Shown here: one piece after another, positions 20,694 through 32,899 of the stretch
Layout: every line of letters starts with the position of its first letter
Numbering within the stretch: the first letter of the stretch is position 1
Source: Spirodela intermedia
Taxonomy: Eukaryota > Streptophyta > Magnoliopsida > Alismatales > Araceae
Length of the DNA stretch: 64,000 nt
NCBI GenBank assembly: GCA_902729315.2
Contig: LR746274.1
Location: 496,001-560,000, forward strand
Direction: 5' to 3'
The notes under the pieces: generated by a model
What the model saw: the letters and a program-made list of their open reading frames with translations, nothing else
Told to the model about the DNA's origin: nothing
The model's database searches: none
Position numbers and translations under genes: made by a program

Positions 20694-21795
20694 TGTCAAT
20701 CCATCATGGCTGACTCATTCCGGAGACGTGCGAGGAGCCTCTCATCTCAACTATTTGGGAGATGTGTGAGAGACCTCTTGTCTGGCCCACTTGGGAGATC
20801 TGAGGAGTGAGGGGCGGTGACATAATTGTTACCTCATTCCATCTGACCCATTCGAGGGTCATGTAGAGAGAGAGAGACAGTTGTCACCTTATCCCTTTTG
20901 ACTCATGTAGGGAGAGGGAGTGAGAAACGAGGGAGGTTGAAACCCTCACTTTCGAGATGTGTGGGCTCGCCTGCATGTAGATCGAGATGCCTCTTTTTAG
21001 GGGGGTAATTATCTTTTCTTATTTTCTATAAATAAGACATATTTTTTCTTTTTGAGTATGACAGATGATGATATTTCTTTCTCTTCCTTGATTCTATTAT
21101 CTCTCTTTATCAACTCTCTTTCTCTTTATTGATCTCTTCTCTCTCTTCTATTATAAGTAAAGTCTTTATAGAGAGAGATAAAAGTCTATTGTTGACTTTC
21201 CAATGTGTGGGTTGTCTTAAGGGCATTGATATGTGAATTAGAGGTGTCTAGTAGAAGTCTTGTTCTCTTTAGAATTCTTGATAGTTTGGTGGTTTTTCTT
21301 CTATTTACTCTCACTTATATTGAGAAATTAAGTTTCTACTATTATTGTGATCATGTGTCTGTATATTTATCCTTACAAGTGATATTAAAGTATTAATTTA
21401 TTTTTTTTGTAGATTTGTTATGACTTTTAAGGTACATCTTAATTTCCAAAAGTTAGATAAGTCTTCTAACTTTAATATCTGAAAGCATTGTATGTATGAT
21501 ATATTGTTGTAGGCTAACTTGTATAAACTTTAGACAGATCAAAGCCAAACAAGATCAATACTAATGATTAGGAGATAATAGAAAAGAAGGCTGGAGATTT
21601 TATTCATATATATTTGTTTGATTTGGTTCTTCAACATGTCATGGATGAATATAATTGAAAAAAACTTTACAAAAAGGTTGAGAAATGAAGTACACTAAAG
21701 TCGATGATGAGTAAAAAGATATTGAAGAGAAAGCTATTTGGATTACACATGTCAAATAGAGATGATTTGACATCTCAAATTGATTAGTTTAATTA

Positions 21796-22146
21796 TTGAG
21801 TGACTTATTTTGTATACTTTTTTTTAATGAGAATAAAATTATTATTTTGTTTGTTTCTCTTCTTGATGCATATGATCATCTTGTTATGACCTTATTATAT
21901 GGTAGTATAACACTCGTTCTTGAAAATGTTATTGATTCATTGAAAAAATATTATCATCGAAAGAAAGATGTTGGTGAGGTTCATGGTAAAGGTTTATACA
22001 TGAAGGATGTAAGAGAACATGGAAGGCAAAAGGAGAAGGGATCATTAGGAGACAAAAAAGAGTCGATCAAAGTCACAAACAAACTAGTTGAAAAATCAAA
22101 CTTGTCACGTGTCATGAGAAATAACACTTGCGAAGAGATTGTCTAA
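21796..22146 (+). pseudogene. copia gag remnant
   Basis: This is a 116-codon open stretch containing LLDAYDHLVMTLLYG and a following basic region, both characteristic of the C-terminal half of copia gag. No zinc knuckle (CX2CX4HX4C) is preserved. The upstream gag sequence is interrupted by stops. Confidence 0.7.
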
Positions 22147-22614
22147 ATAACTGAAATGATAAAACAATATGAGATAAATCTGGTTCGACTAATGTCGCGA
22201 AGGTTGAGGACATAGAAAACAGAGAAGTTTATTATGACTTTATTGTAGTTGAGGAATTGTCGAACACAGATTCCTGATACTAATTACTCTTATCATGTGT
22301 CATAATGTTGATTGATTTGACTTATATGGAAGTTATTTTCATAGAAAATAATGCAGCTTGTAAAGTTGTTGATATTAATTCAGTGAAGATTCATATGTTT
22401 GACATGGTGGTCCGAGCTTACAAATATTCGTCATATTTCAGTACATCACTAAAATTTGATTTTGCTTAGAATATTAAACACAAGTAGATGTTGCTTCAAA
22501 AGTGAGAATATGATCTTCAAGATTATCAAGAGATCACTCATTGTGATGAAGGAAAAGTATTAAGAAGCGAATATTTATAAACTTAAGGAAAGTAATGTTG
22601 TAGGTGGAGCTTAT

Positions 22615-24179
22615 TGATAAGTCTTCATTATCATGAGTTAATAATTAGTAAATAATATAGTTTTAGCCTTAACTCGTGATAAAGAGACTTATATTTGTGT
22701 TAAAGTGTGAAAAGTGGTTTTCAGTTGATTAATGTGATTTTTTGGATAATTATCTGATTTTATATGAATTTATATGATTTTTACAGTCTTACTTTTGAGA
22801 TAAATGAAGAAAAAGAAATAAAACTAAAATATTACAAAATGGGGGGGACCCGCCGGCCAGCCGGGCCCACAAGCGGGTCGGCTGGCTCAATTGGGTAGTA
22901 GCTGTGAGCAGGGGCTCGAGCGGCTTGGACCGATAGGGGCACGTGTGCGCCACTCCCCTTCCACGTCACCGGTGGCCAGCCGGCTATGGGGCAAGGAGTG
23001 GTCGTACACGCACAACCGATGTGGGACTAAACGTGAGAGAAGGGGTGGACAACCGGCGTGGGTTCGAATCCTCCCAGAGTCAAAAGTCATATATTTTTAT
23101 CTGATTATCACGACTTTCTTGCAGATCACTGGTGAAGGATTAAGCAACGAGAATCGCTGGATCATCGGCGAAAATCTCGTCAACGCGATTCGTGAAGTAT
23201 TGCTACTAAAATTACTGAACGATTCGCGATAAAAGGATCGCAAATCCATCAAGTAAATCATCTCCGATTGATTGACGAACAAGCCGTCGTCAGGAAGAGG
23301 ACGATCTGCCGGGAGATGAGTCGCCATCTGCTGATAGCGTACCAGATGCGATGAAGAGCCTCCTCTTGCTGCGCAGACCTGATGATGAAGCTCCGTGACA
23401 TGCGCCCCACCTCCATCCAGCTCCTCTCTGTCGGGTGACAGCCGCCGGAGAGCCGCAAAGTCGCCGTTTTCCCGCTCCGCCGGGTGACAGCCGCTGGAGA
23501 CGACTCGACGACCCATTTCATTAATCTCTAGACTTCGCGAGAAGATCTAGAGATTGCCCATGTCGTCTTTGTCCAAGGAGAGCCTTCGAGGCTGTAGACA
23601 CTGCACGACGATCCTCCTGAACGCTCAGGATTCCGGTGCATCACCGACGCATCGCCGTCGAGACGCCAAACTCTGTTTTCCTACTTTCAACTTACTTTAC
23701 GCTTCATTTAGTGATAGTTTTTGTGATTTTAATTTACCAAAATATACTTTGTTCTATTACGATTCTTCCGGCTTTTATAGATCTTAATTTGATTAATTAA
23801 ATCGTCTGTAATCGTTTACGTAAGAATCGTCGGGCGGAACTCTGTTTCCGCGCAATTCGCGTTCGCCGGGCGCTGATGTCATCATGACGTCCGCACCCTT
23901 ATTTCCTTTTTTTGTAAATTTTAAATATATTTCCTTTTCATTTATTAGTATAAAATTCATATAAAATAGTATTCTCTGAGGAAAATTCTGAATAATTACC
24001 AAATATTATATTACATCCTTGTGATCGACCTGGAAAATTATCGCTATTTTTGAAAGTTTTATTAAATTATAATTGATAGATTTGTTCATAAATACTTCTA
24101 AATATCCGAAAATTCATATTTTCTAGTTTTATAAATTTTATATTTGCGTGATTTAATATAAAACGACTAAGTCACGTCA
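22615..24179 (+). mobile_element. Solo LTR A (1565 bp), nested in the copia element
   Basis: It starts TGATAAGTCTTC and ends GTCACGTCA, and is flanked on both sides by the 5-bp duplication CTTAT (22610-22614 and 24180-24184). It sits between the copia pre-integrase region and integrase. It is rich in CpG compared with its relatives B, C and D. A tRNA-like A-box (GGCTCAATTGGGTAG, about 22883) and B-box (GGTTCGAATCC, about 23059) lie inside. No internal coding region is present, so it is a solo LTR or a short non-autonomous unit. Confidence 0.88.
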
Positions 24180-24947
24180 CTTATGTTGTGACATTAAATG
24201 ATTCTATAAATGATGACACACTTTTATGACACTTGTAATTAGGCCATATGCATGAGACAAGTATGTAGAAGTTACATGTATGAGGATTGCTATTTGGTGT
24301 GAAAACTTACAAATTAAATTTTTACAAGAATTATGTCATGAGAAAATATTATTGGATGACACTTAAGACAACGAAACATGAGATTGGTGATGTGTATATT
24401 CATTCAAATGTGTGTGGTCTAGTTGATGTGACATTGTTAGGAGGTGCTCATTATTTTCTATTTTTTTGATAATTTTTTCAGAAAAGTCTAGATATTCTTC
24501 TTAAAACACAAGTCATAAGTATTTGCAAAGTCTAAAACTTAGTGTATTAAGGTGGAGTATTAGATGGAGAGGAAGATCAAAGTCTTGCAGACTATAAATG
24601 GTACATAATTTAAGAATTCTGAATTTGATCAACATTGTAATGAGTATGGTATTCAATGTCATTATACAATGAAGACAAATCTACAACAAAACGGTTCACT
24701 AAGTGGATGAATCGCACGATTGTTGAGAGTACATGATATTTATGATTGAATGTTGACTTGTCTAAAGAGTTTTAGGTAAAAGTTGAGTATGGTATCTTAT
24801 TTGGTGAATAGATCACCAAATTCTACCCTTGATAGGAAGGTTGCTGAAGAAGTATGAACTGAAAATCTTGTTGACTATTCAAATTTATATATATTTAGAT
24901 GTCCAAAATATGTCCTTATACCTTCTGATGAGAGTTCGAAGCTAGAT

Positions 24948-26068
24948 TGATAAAATGAAATTGAGGGTCGTCGAAAGCTCCAAAATAAATTGATCAAAAC
25001 AATATTTGTAATCATGAATTTACCAAATATAAGTACTAAAATAGGTAAATAATGTGGTAAGCTCGAGGTCGATCCACAAGGAATGAGAATTAGGTGTTGC
25101 TTAGTGACTATTTTAATCAAATGAGCTCAAAAGAGGGGCAACAATGAATAAAAAGAATTTTTGCCATTGGAAAAGGGGGAAAACAGAAAATCAATGTTGC
25201 GGATGATGCTTGAGAGGTGAATATACGCATAAAAGACTCGCAAATCAGAAACAAAGCTATAAATCAACCTAAGTCAAACCTACTAATACCTAACAGATTG
25301 ATTATGCACGAAACACATCGAACCTAGATAAACTTACCTCGGGCCTCTATATGTCACCAAGGCTAGGCAATTTTCCTCTTCGAGTAGCTTCTGTAGGGAT
25401 CTATGCTATAAATCCACGCTTAAATCAATCAAAATGCATCAAAATCTGATGCGAAACCTCAATGTTGTTTCATGCAAGCTGACGAAATGTCGGGGCATTC
25501 AAAGTTATGTTCTTCCACCCCTAAACGACAACTTATATGTGTAAGGGTTTACATGAGAGGGTGGGAATACACATATAGTGCTGTGATTAAATGAGGGCAT
25601 TTATGTCCTTTTGGCTATGATAAGATCAGGCAAAAGTCATTTCTTCTCAAGTTGATTTGAACCGTTGGATTTGGAAGTCTTGTCGTAGCTGTAGGATCTT
25701 CCTAAATGTTGCGATCTACTGCACCCTCGTTAAGCATGCTCCATTTGCCATTGATTATGTGGATGTTTTTTATGGCTTCCGATCTCCTCATTTGATGATG
25801 TCATGTCATGTGTCAATGCCTCAGCCCTATTCCATCGCCTCATCTCCACATATCAGATCTCATATGTCGAAGCATATATCAGCTTCCGAAAAATCATAAA
25901 AATATATCAAAAATTCCTGAAATTCTCTCATATTAATAAATAATCAATTATGACTATAAGACTCAAAGAAAAATTCTAAAAAATTCTCTAAAATATTAAA
26001 CTTCATGAAATACTCAAAGAACTAATAAATATTTATTTTTAATATGATAACATGCTATATTTTTATCA
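24948..26068. mobile_element. Second-family solo LTR (1121 bp), nested in copia integrase
   Basis: The ends are TGATAAAA and TTTTATCA, flanked by the direct duplication TAGAT (24943-24947, 26069-26073). Removing it together with one TAGAT joins ...SSKLD to PKSKKCIFLGY in one frame, restoring a conserved copia segment. That confirms the boundaries independently of the duplication. Its sequence is unrelated to LTR A/B/C. Confidence 0.88.
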
Positions 26069-27256
26069 TAGATCCAAAGTCAAAGAAATGTATCTTCTTG
26101 GGCTATATCACTAGTGTAAAGTGATATTGACTTTAAGATTTAGAGATGAAGAATGTTATTTTCAGTATTGATATGATTTTTTGATGAAGATCACATATTG
26201 AAGTCTTTTTTTATAGAGCATATATTTCAAAAATTTTATAATACTCATGTTGAAGACAAAGCAAGGCTAAAGATGAAGACTATATGGAATTCTCTTAGTT
26301 CTATTGTAAGTAAAGATCGAGTTGTAGAATCATTAAAGGTTCTTGATTGTATTATTGCTAGATTGAGTAAGTGTAAAGTAATGCCTCCTACTCGTCTTGA
26401 TGATTTTGTTGTCTTTGTATTATTTGTAAGAGATGATGAGCCCACAAATTTTTAAGAGATAATTAGTTATCTTGAAAAGAAGAAGTGACTGCACACAATA
26501 TTTGAGGAGAGAATATCTTTGGACAAGAATCACACATAAGAATTTGTGGGTCTTCTTATAGAGAAGTGAATTATTAGTGTAAATGGGTGTACAAGAAGAA
26601 CTTACCAATGATTGATAGTGACTAGTTATAATATAAGACAAAATTTGTTGTAAAAGGTTTTACACAGAAGTAAGAAACTAATTATACAAAGATCTTTTTA
26701 CCTATTGTGAAGCACATGTCTATTTATTTGGTGTTAGCCATTATCGCACATGAAGATATAGAGCTTGAGCAACTAGATGTGAAGACAATATTCTCTTATG
26801 AAGATTTGAAGGAGATTATTGATATGCAATAGTTGGAGGGTTTTATAGTATAAGGATCATAACATCTTCTTTGTTGATTGAAGAAATCACTTTATGAGTT
26901 GAACATGTATTGAGGTAGTGGTACAATAAATTTAGGTTTTACATATTAAAAATTTACTATACGAGGTACGATTTTGACTATTGTGTTTATATGAGAACTT
27001 GTGGTGATGGTTTTCTAATTATTTTGATGTTCTATATTGATGATATACTCATTACTTTGAAGAATTTATATGAGATTTGTGAGTTGAAAATAATATTAAG
27101 TAGTAAATTTGACATGAAGAATCTTGGTGTGACAAAGAAGATCTTTGGTATGGAGATTCATAGGGATCGAGAATCAAGTAATCTATGATTGACTTAGAGT
27201 AGTTACTCTCGAAGGTGGTGGATCTATTTGGTATGAGTAATGTTAAAAGAGTGGAC

Positions 27257-28470
27257 TGATAAATCTTCATTATCATGAGTTAATAATTAATAAATAATAT
27301 AGTTATAGTCTTAACTCATGATAAATAAACTTATATTTATGTTAAATTATGAAAAGTAGTTTTCAATTGATTAATGTAAATTTTTGGCTAATTATGTGAT
27401 TTTATATGGTTTTATATGGTTTTATATAATTTTTATAATATTACTTTTGAGATAAATAAAGAAAAAAAATTAAAATAAAAAGATAAAAAAAGAGGGGGAC
27501 CCGCTGACCAACTGAGCTCGCAAGTGGGTTGGAAGCGCAGTTGGGGAGGAGCCTTGAGTAGCTTTAACAATGAGATACTAGATAGCCGCAAAGTCACAAT
27601 TTTTCTGCTTCGTCAAGTGACAATCATTAGAGATGATTCGACAACTCATTTCATTGATCTCTAGACTTCGCAAGAAGATATAGAGATTGCTTATGTCATC
27701 CTTGTCTAAGAATAACCTTCGAGGCTATTGACACTGCATGATGATCCTCTCAAATGCTCAAGATTTTAGTACATCACCGACGCATCACCGTAGTGACGTC
27801 AGAATTCTGTTTGATTATTTTTTAATTAGTTTAACTTTCACCATCATTTTCTAAACTTCAAAAAGAGATCTAATGAATGTCCATGTTGTCCATGTCCAAG
27901 GAGAGCCTTTGAGACTGTGGACATCGTTTAATGACCCTCCCAAACACAACAAAGTTTTAGCGACTGTCGTGACGAAGCTGAAACTCTATTTTTCCTACTT
28001 TTAACTTAATTTTCACTTCATTTAGTGATAATTTGTGTGATTTAAGTTTTCCAAATTACTTTTTATTCAATTATCATTCTTTTGGCTTTTATAGATCTTA
28101 ATTTTATCAATTAAATCACCTATAATTGCTTATGTAAGAATCACCAAGTAGAACTCTATTTTTGTCCAATTCATGTTTGTTGGGTGCTGATGTTGACACC
28201 CGTACCCTTATTTACCTTTTTTATAAATTTTTATTTCTTAGTCTAAAATTTAGAAAAAAATTATATTTTTTGAAAAAATCTGAAATATTATATGATATTA
28301 TATTACATCACTGTGATTGATTTTAAAATTTTTCACTATTTTTAGAACTTTTATTTAATTATAATTAATTTTTTTGTTTAGAAATAATTTTAAATATCCA
28401 AAAATTAGTATTTTTAGTTTTATAAATTTTAAATTTACATGATTTACTATACAATGACTAAGTCACATCG
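27257..28470 (+). mobile_element. Solo LTR B (1214 bp, internally deleted), nested in copia RT
   Basis: It is the same family as LTR A: it starts TGATAAATCTTC and ends AAGTCACATCG, flanked by TGGAC (27252-27256, 28471-28475). Removing it with one TGGAC joins VKRVD to TPLTSHFKL of copia in frame. Relative to A it lacks roughly 0.35 kb of the middle and has many C-to-T and G-to-A changes at former CpG sites. Confidence 0.88.
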
Positions 28471-29806
28471 TGGACACTCCTCTAACTAGTCATTTTAAAT
28501 TATTTATTACTTAGTGTCTAACATCTGAAGAGGATATTATTGAGATAAAGTAAATTTTCTTGTGTTAATACCGTTGGCTTTCTCATGTATGTTATAATTT
28601 GTACAAGACTCGATATTGCTCATATAGTTAGGCTTGTGAGTAGTTTTATGAGTAATCTAGGAAATGAGCATTAGACTGCAATGAAGTAGATTCTCCAATA
28701 CTTAAAGAGGTTTTTAGATCTCAAAATCTATTTTGACCGACAAAGTTATTTTTTTACTATTGATTTTGTTGATTGGTAGACAAATTTAGATCATTGAAGA
28801 TCTATGACATGATATATTTGCACTATGATTGGTGGACCTATGAACTAGAAGTCTAAACTTCAGACTACCGTCATATTGTCTACCAATGAGGTAAAATACA
28901 TGACAGCTACCAAAGCAGCCAATGAGGCCTTGTAGTTGAAAGGATTATTAAGTGAACTTGGGATCAGACATAGTGAAATTCTTCTACATTGTAATAGTTA
29001 GAATGTTATTTACTTGGGAAAGAATTAGGTATATCATGCACAATCAAAACGTATTGATGTTTGATATCACAAGATCTATGAGTTGATGAATTCTATAGAT
29101 ATCTATCTAACATAAAGTTCATATGGAGGAGAAGTTCAAATATTCTATAGATGTCACATATATGTCGATAAAGGTCATCACAATAGAGAAGTTCAAATAT
29201 TATTTGAATTTAATTCATGTTGTAAGTACCTTACAAAAAATAAAGAACTTATAGTATAGACGTATGTCAACTTTGGGTGCAATGATGATGGCTACTAAGG
29301 TGGAATTTATTGATAGTGTTAGTCCATCATGACTGACCCATTCGAGAGACTCATTCGGGAGATTACATTGAGTGAGGGGTAGTGACATAGTTGTCACCTC
29401 ATTTTGTGCAGGGGGAGAGAGACGATTGTCACCTCATCTCTTTTGACCTAGTTAGGGGTTGTGTATAGAGGGAGTAGAAAACGAAGGAGGTTGGAACCCT
29501 CACCTCTGAGATGTGTGGGCTTGCCCCCACATAGATTGAGATGCCTCATTTTAGGAGGACGATTATCTTTCCTTATTTTCTATAACTAGGATATGTATTT
29601 CTGCTTTTTGATTACGATAGAAGATGAGATTTCTTTCAATTTTTTGATTTCATTATCTCTCTCCATCAACTCTCTTTATCTTTCTTGATCTCTTTTCTCT
29701 CTTCTATTGCGAGTGAAGTTCTTATAAAAAGAAATAAGAATCCATTACTGACTCTCCAGCTTGCTGGTCATCCTAAGGGTGTTTAATATGTGGATTAAAG
29801 GTGTAT

Positions 29807-30400
29807 GGTGGAATGATGTAGGATGAATATGACTGACACGGATGGAATGGGTAGGGAACACAACGGGTGATAACAAGCCACGAAACTCATACACGATTGG
29901 TTCCGAACCTTTCAAAACTGATTGTGATGAGGTGAGAAGACCATTTCGTTCTTCGATTGAGGACGGGAGGATTGTCTTAGGTCACCGTGATAGAACAAAG
30001 CTCCACATTTCAAAATCTTAGTAGACCTCCAAACAAGGAAATTGCAGCCCACTCGGCTGGTCTCGAGCCTACATTGCTAAATTCGATGGTAGTGGAAACA
30101 TGTATGAGGAAAGACGAGATGAAATCAAAACACACGACTACCAAAGAGGCTTGAGAGGGAACCTTCGGCATTTGCATGCCACAATATTGACGTCGATGGC
30201 AGAATGGTGTGCACTTGTCGTTGCGTCTAAATGCACACTATCTAATAATATTTATAACTAAGACTTACTAAAATACTAGTATAGAAGTAAGTCTCAGGTT
30301 GAACACAAGGAGATTGATTAATCCATTGAAAAAACTAATTTAATTTCTATATAAAATATTTTTCAATATTTTATTAATATGTAACAGAAATAATAAAATA
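29807..30400. other. Intergenic, unrecognised repeat-like sequence
   Basis: There are no coding motifs on either strand. The sequence begins abruptly where the right copia LTR loses similarity. Confidence 0.35.
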
Positions 30401-30860
30401 AAAGGGTGAGGTGAGAAGAATAAAGGAAGGGAAGCAGGGAAAAGAAAAGAGGAAAAGAGAGAAAGAAGAGAGAAAGAAGAGAGCTCTCACAAGAGAGAGA
30501 AGGGATGAGATCTCTTGTGAAAGGGAGAGAAAGGGAGAGAGGAGGAGAGAGAGCTCTCATGAGAGAGAGAAAGGATGAGATCTCTCACGAAAGGGAGAAA
30601 AAGAGAGAGGAGGAGAGAAAGCTCTCACGAGAGAGAGAAGGGACAAGATCTCTCATGAAAGGGAGAGAAAGAGAGAGGAGGAGAGAAAGCTTTTATGAGA
30701 GAGAGAAGGGACAAGATCTCTCGTGAAAGGGAGAGAAAGAGAAGGAGATCGATTGAGAGAGAGGGAGAGAAAGGGAGAGATCTCACGAGAGATGGAGAGA
30801 GAAGAAAGGTCTCACAAGAGAGGGAGAGAGAGAAATAAGATGAAAAAATAAGAAAGAGAG
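30400..30860. repeat. GA-rich minisatellite, period about 68 bp
   Basis: Blocks centred on GCTCTCA(C/T) near 30483, 30552 and 30621, and GCTTTTATG near 30688, are each followed by a GATCTCT block and GAAAGGGAGA runs. This makes about four units of 68-69 bp inside a longer GA-rich tract. Open frames here are low-complexity by-products. Confidence 0.7.
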
Positions 30861-30889
30861 AAATATAGTCAACCCATTTTCTCAGACGA

Positions 30890-31605
30890 ATGTGTGCTCA
30901 AGGATTCACACACATGACATGAGGTCAGCTGTGAATATCTCCAGCTTGTTTTAATCGTTGAACACTTATTAATCAGCCTTTAATCTCAATGATTTCGTAT
31001 TCAAAAATAGAAAAACTACTCATTATTTGCAGAATGCCAAGAATGTGAATATGTTGAGATTTGACGGCAAAAACTAATAGAAAATAAGTTGAAAATGATC
31101 TTAGCTTGATCTCAAACGAGTTTCAGAGGATCCAGAAGAAGAACAAAGATCATTCATCAAGCTTTGAATTAGTTCTACTCATTTCAATTGAAATGTGCAT
31201 GAAACGAAAAGAACTTACCGTAAAATGTAAATAAATGACAAAAGTAGGTAAGTAAATGTTGAAAATAAGAAATAAATTATTGCCTAAGTTTAGTCTTCCT
31301 CCTAGACAATTGGAGACATCAGTGTGGCAGTTTGGTTTTGTCTAGATGTGTCACATCACGCTAGAAGTCGCAGAAGTATCGTTTGGAAGTGCTGCGTCAC
31401 TTACTAGAGAGATCCGTTGAAAGAGGGCTTGACCACACAATCATTGTCGTCTGGGGGGAGAAGGGAAGAGTTGACCACTCGCCAAAGGCCTTGAGTGCAG
31501 TCGGAGGAGGAAGGAAGAAACTTGTTGATTGTCGGAGACGTCGATCGTGTAAAAGGAGGGAAGAATAGATTCCGATTTGCAATTACTGTTGGGATTTTAA
31601 AGATA
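30890..31605 (+). repeat. Dispersed 0.7-kb repeat, copy 1
   Basis: It is collinear with 63265-64000, from GAATGTGTGCT to AAAGATAATCGA, with about one change every five to eight bases by eye. Both copies are preceded by GA-rich sequence. No coding potential is seen. It is probably part of an LTR or other non-coding mobile unit. Confidence 0.75.
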
Positions 31606-31678
31606 ATCGATAATGTCTATTTTACTAGACAATAATTAATTATTGTCTTTATATCCCTGATGGTGATATGTGTGAGAA

Positions 31679-31990
31679 CTTAAGTTCCCGGTATTGTGGC
31701 GTTCCGCGAGCCACTATATTAGGTGAGCTTGGTCACGTGGCTCTCTGAACGACGTAAAATCAACCCGCCACGTCCGCTGCCGATGGGGAACTTGAGTTCC
31801 GGTACCGTGGTGCCTCCATAGCTGTTGGATTGGCCTTTAAGGCCACATGCGTGCTAAGCAGCGTCGGATTCGCGAGCCAATGATGGATTGCTTTACGCAT
31901 CTGGTATTGTGACGGTTCACCAGCCACAGGATCAGGCTAATCAGATGACGTGGCTCTCTATGTACCACTGAATCACACTATGCTCCAGAT
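31679..31990. repeat. Three-unit imperfect tandem repeat, about 110 bp
   Basis: Units begin near 31679, 31788 and 31900, around AGTTCC(C)GGTA-C/TGTGGYG-type text. Units 1 and 3 share CACGTGGCTCTCT / GACGTGGCTCTCT. The units are diverged and the boundaries approximate. Confidence 0.5.
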
Positions 31991-32164
31991 GGGTGCACTG
32001 AAATAGATGAAAACGTTTAGTTCCACATCGGAAATATTTCGGAACATATGCCGAATATAAATTAAAGCTACATCTCTTAGTAGAGATCTCTTCTCTCGAA
32101 ATAAAATAATGCCTAGGACCATCTTGAGAGAAGGTAAAAAGATGGTCCGCCCTCACACGCGCAC

Positions 32165-32320
32165 GTGTGTATGGGTGCTCCTTGCCCCACGACCGGTTGG
32201 CCACTGGGATGTGGAAGGGGAGTGATGCACACGTGCACAGAGTGAGGCCTTTGCCACTCAAGCCCAGCTTGTGGCTCCCCCGGTCTGGGTCTACCCACTT
32301 GACCGCTGCCCCTCCTCTAG
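32165..32320 (-). repeat. Inverted fragment of the solo-LTR A family (GC-rich middle)
   Basis: It matches the reverse complement of about 22905-23020 in LTR A: TGCCCCACGACCGGTTGGCCACTGG-type text, then GTGGAAGGGGAGTG, then ACACGTGC. It stands alone without LTR ends. Confidence 0.5.
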
Positions 32321-32344
32321 GTCAATTGCCGAGTGTCAACTTAT

Positions 32345-32890
32345 TAGTAGGTGGAAGAATTTTTATATTTATTATTTTTATTTTAATAATAATAAAATAT
32401 GCTAAGTATTCTAACTTCAGACTTTTAAAATTAACAATATATCCTATATTTATTCTACAAGTTAAAAATAAAATCAAATAATAAAACTAATTAAAACACA
32501 TAAATCTAGCTTTAACATAGAGCATAAGAAGATGAGACTGTCGCGGATCCAACTATGTGATTAGTTGGCAGGGGGGGTTCAAGGGGGGAAGCCGCTGCCC
32601 CAAAACCTAAATTCAATGCTAGGTGGAGTAGGGCACGCAGGGTGTGCACAATCGACGTGTAAGGTAGAAGGTTGATGTCTAGGGCAAGTCGCAGTGGCAC
32701 ATCTGCTAGGCGCGGGACGTGCGAGCACTTGGGCAGGATGCACGGGACGTGTGAGTGCCCACAGTAGGCTCGTACGCGGTGCATTGCCGGTGCTCTGAGG
32801 GACGCTGATCAGCACATTGTTGGGCACACGAGTGTTGACGAAGAGACCCACTGGTGACAACAAAGAGGGTTGACCAGAAGGCAGGGGGGA
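32345..32890. other. No gene recognised
   Basis: A/T-rich then GC-rich sequence. Open frames exist on the minus strand but carry no family motif. Confidence 0.3.
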
Positions 32891-32899
32891 GGGGAGGGG

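Larger units (their letters stand above)
20694..29806 (+). mobile_element. Dead Ty1-copia retrotransposon with three nested solo LTRs
   Basis: The left LTR (20694-21377) and a right LTR (29317 to about 29806, 3' end lost) share TGTCAATCCATCA / TGTTAGTCCATCA and most of their length. The left LTR ends in CA and is followed by GTGATATTAAAG, a degenerate form of the usual copia primer site TGGTATCAGAG. In order along + are gag (DAYDHLVMTLLYG, about 21860), protease-end sequence (NNAACKVV...VKIHMFDMVVR, about 22350), GAG-pre-integrase (KRSLIVMK, about 22535), integrase (VDVTLLGGAHYF, about 24425; CPKYVLIPSDESSKLD, about 24900), reverse transcriptase (FYIDDILIT, about 27031; LGMEIHRDR-type end, about 27165) and RNase H (KLQTTVILSTNE, about 28855). 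Gag-INT-RT-RH order is copia. Stops and frameshifts occur throughout. Confidence 0.9.
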
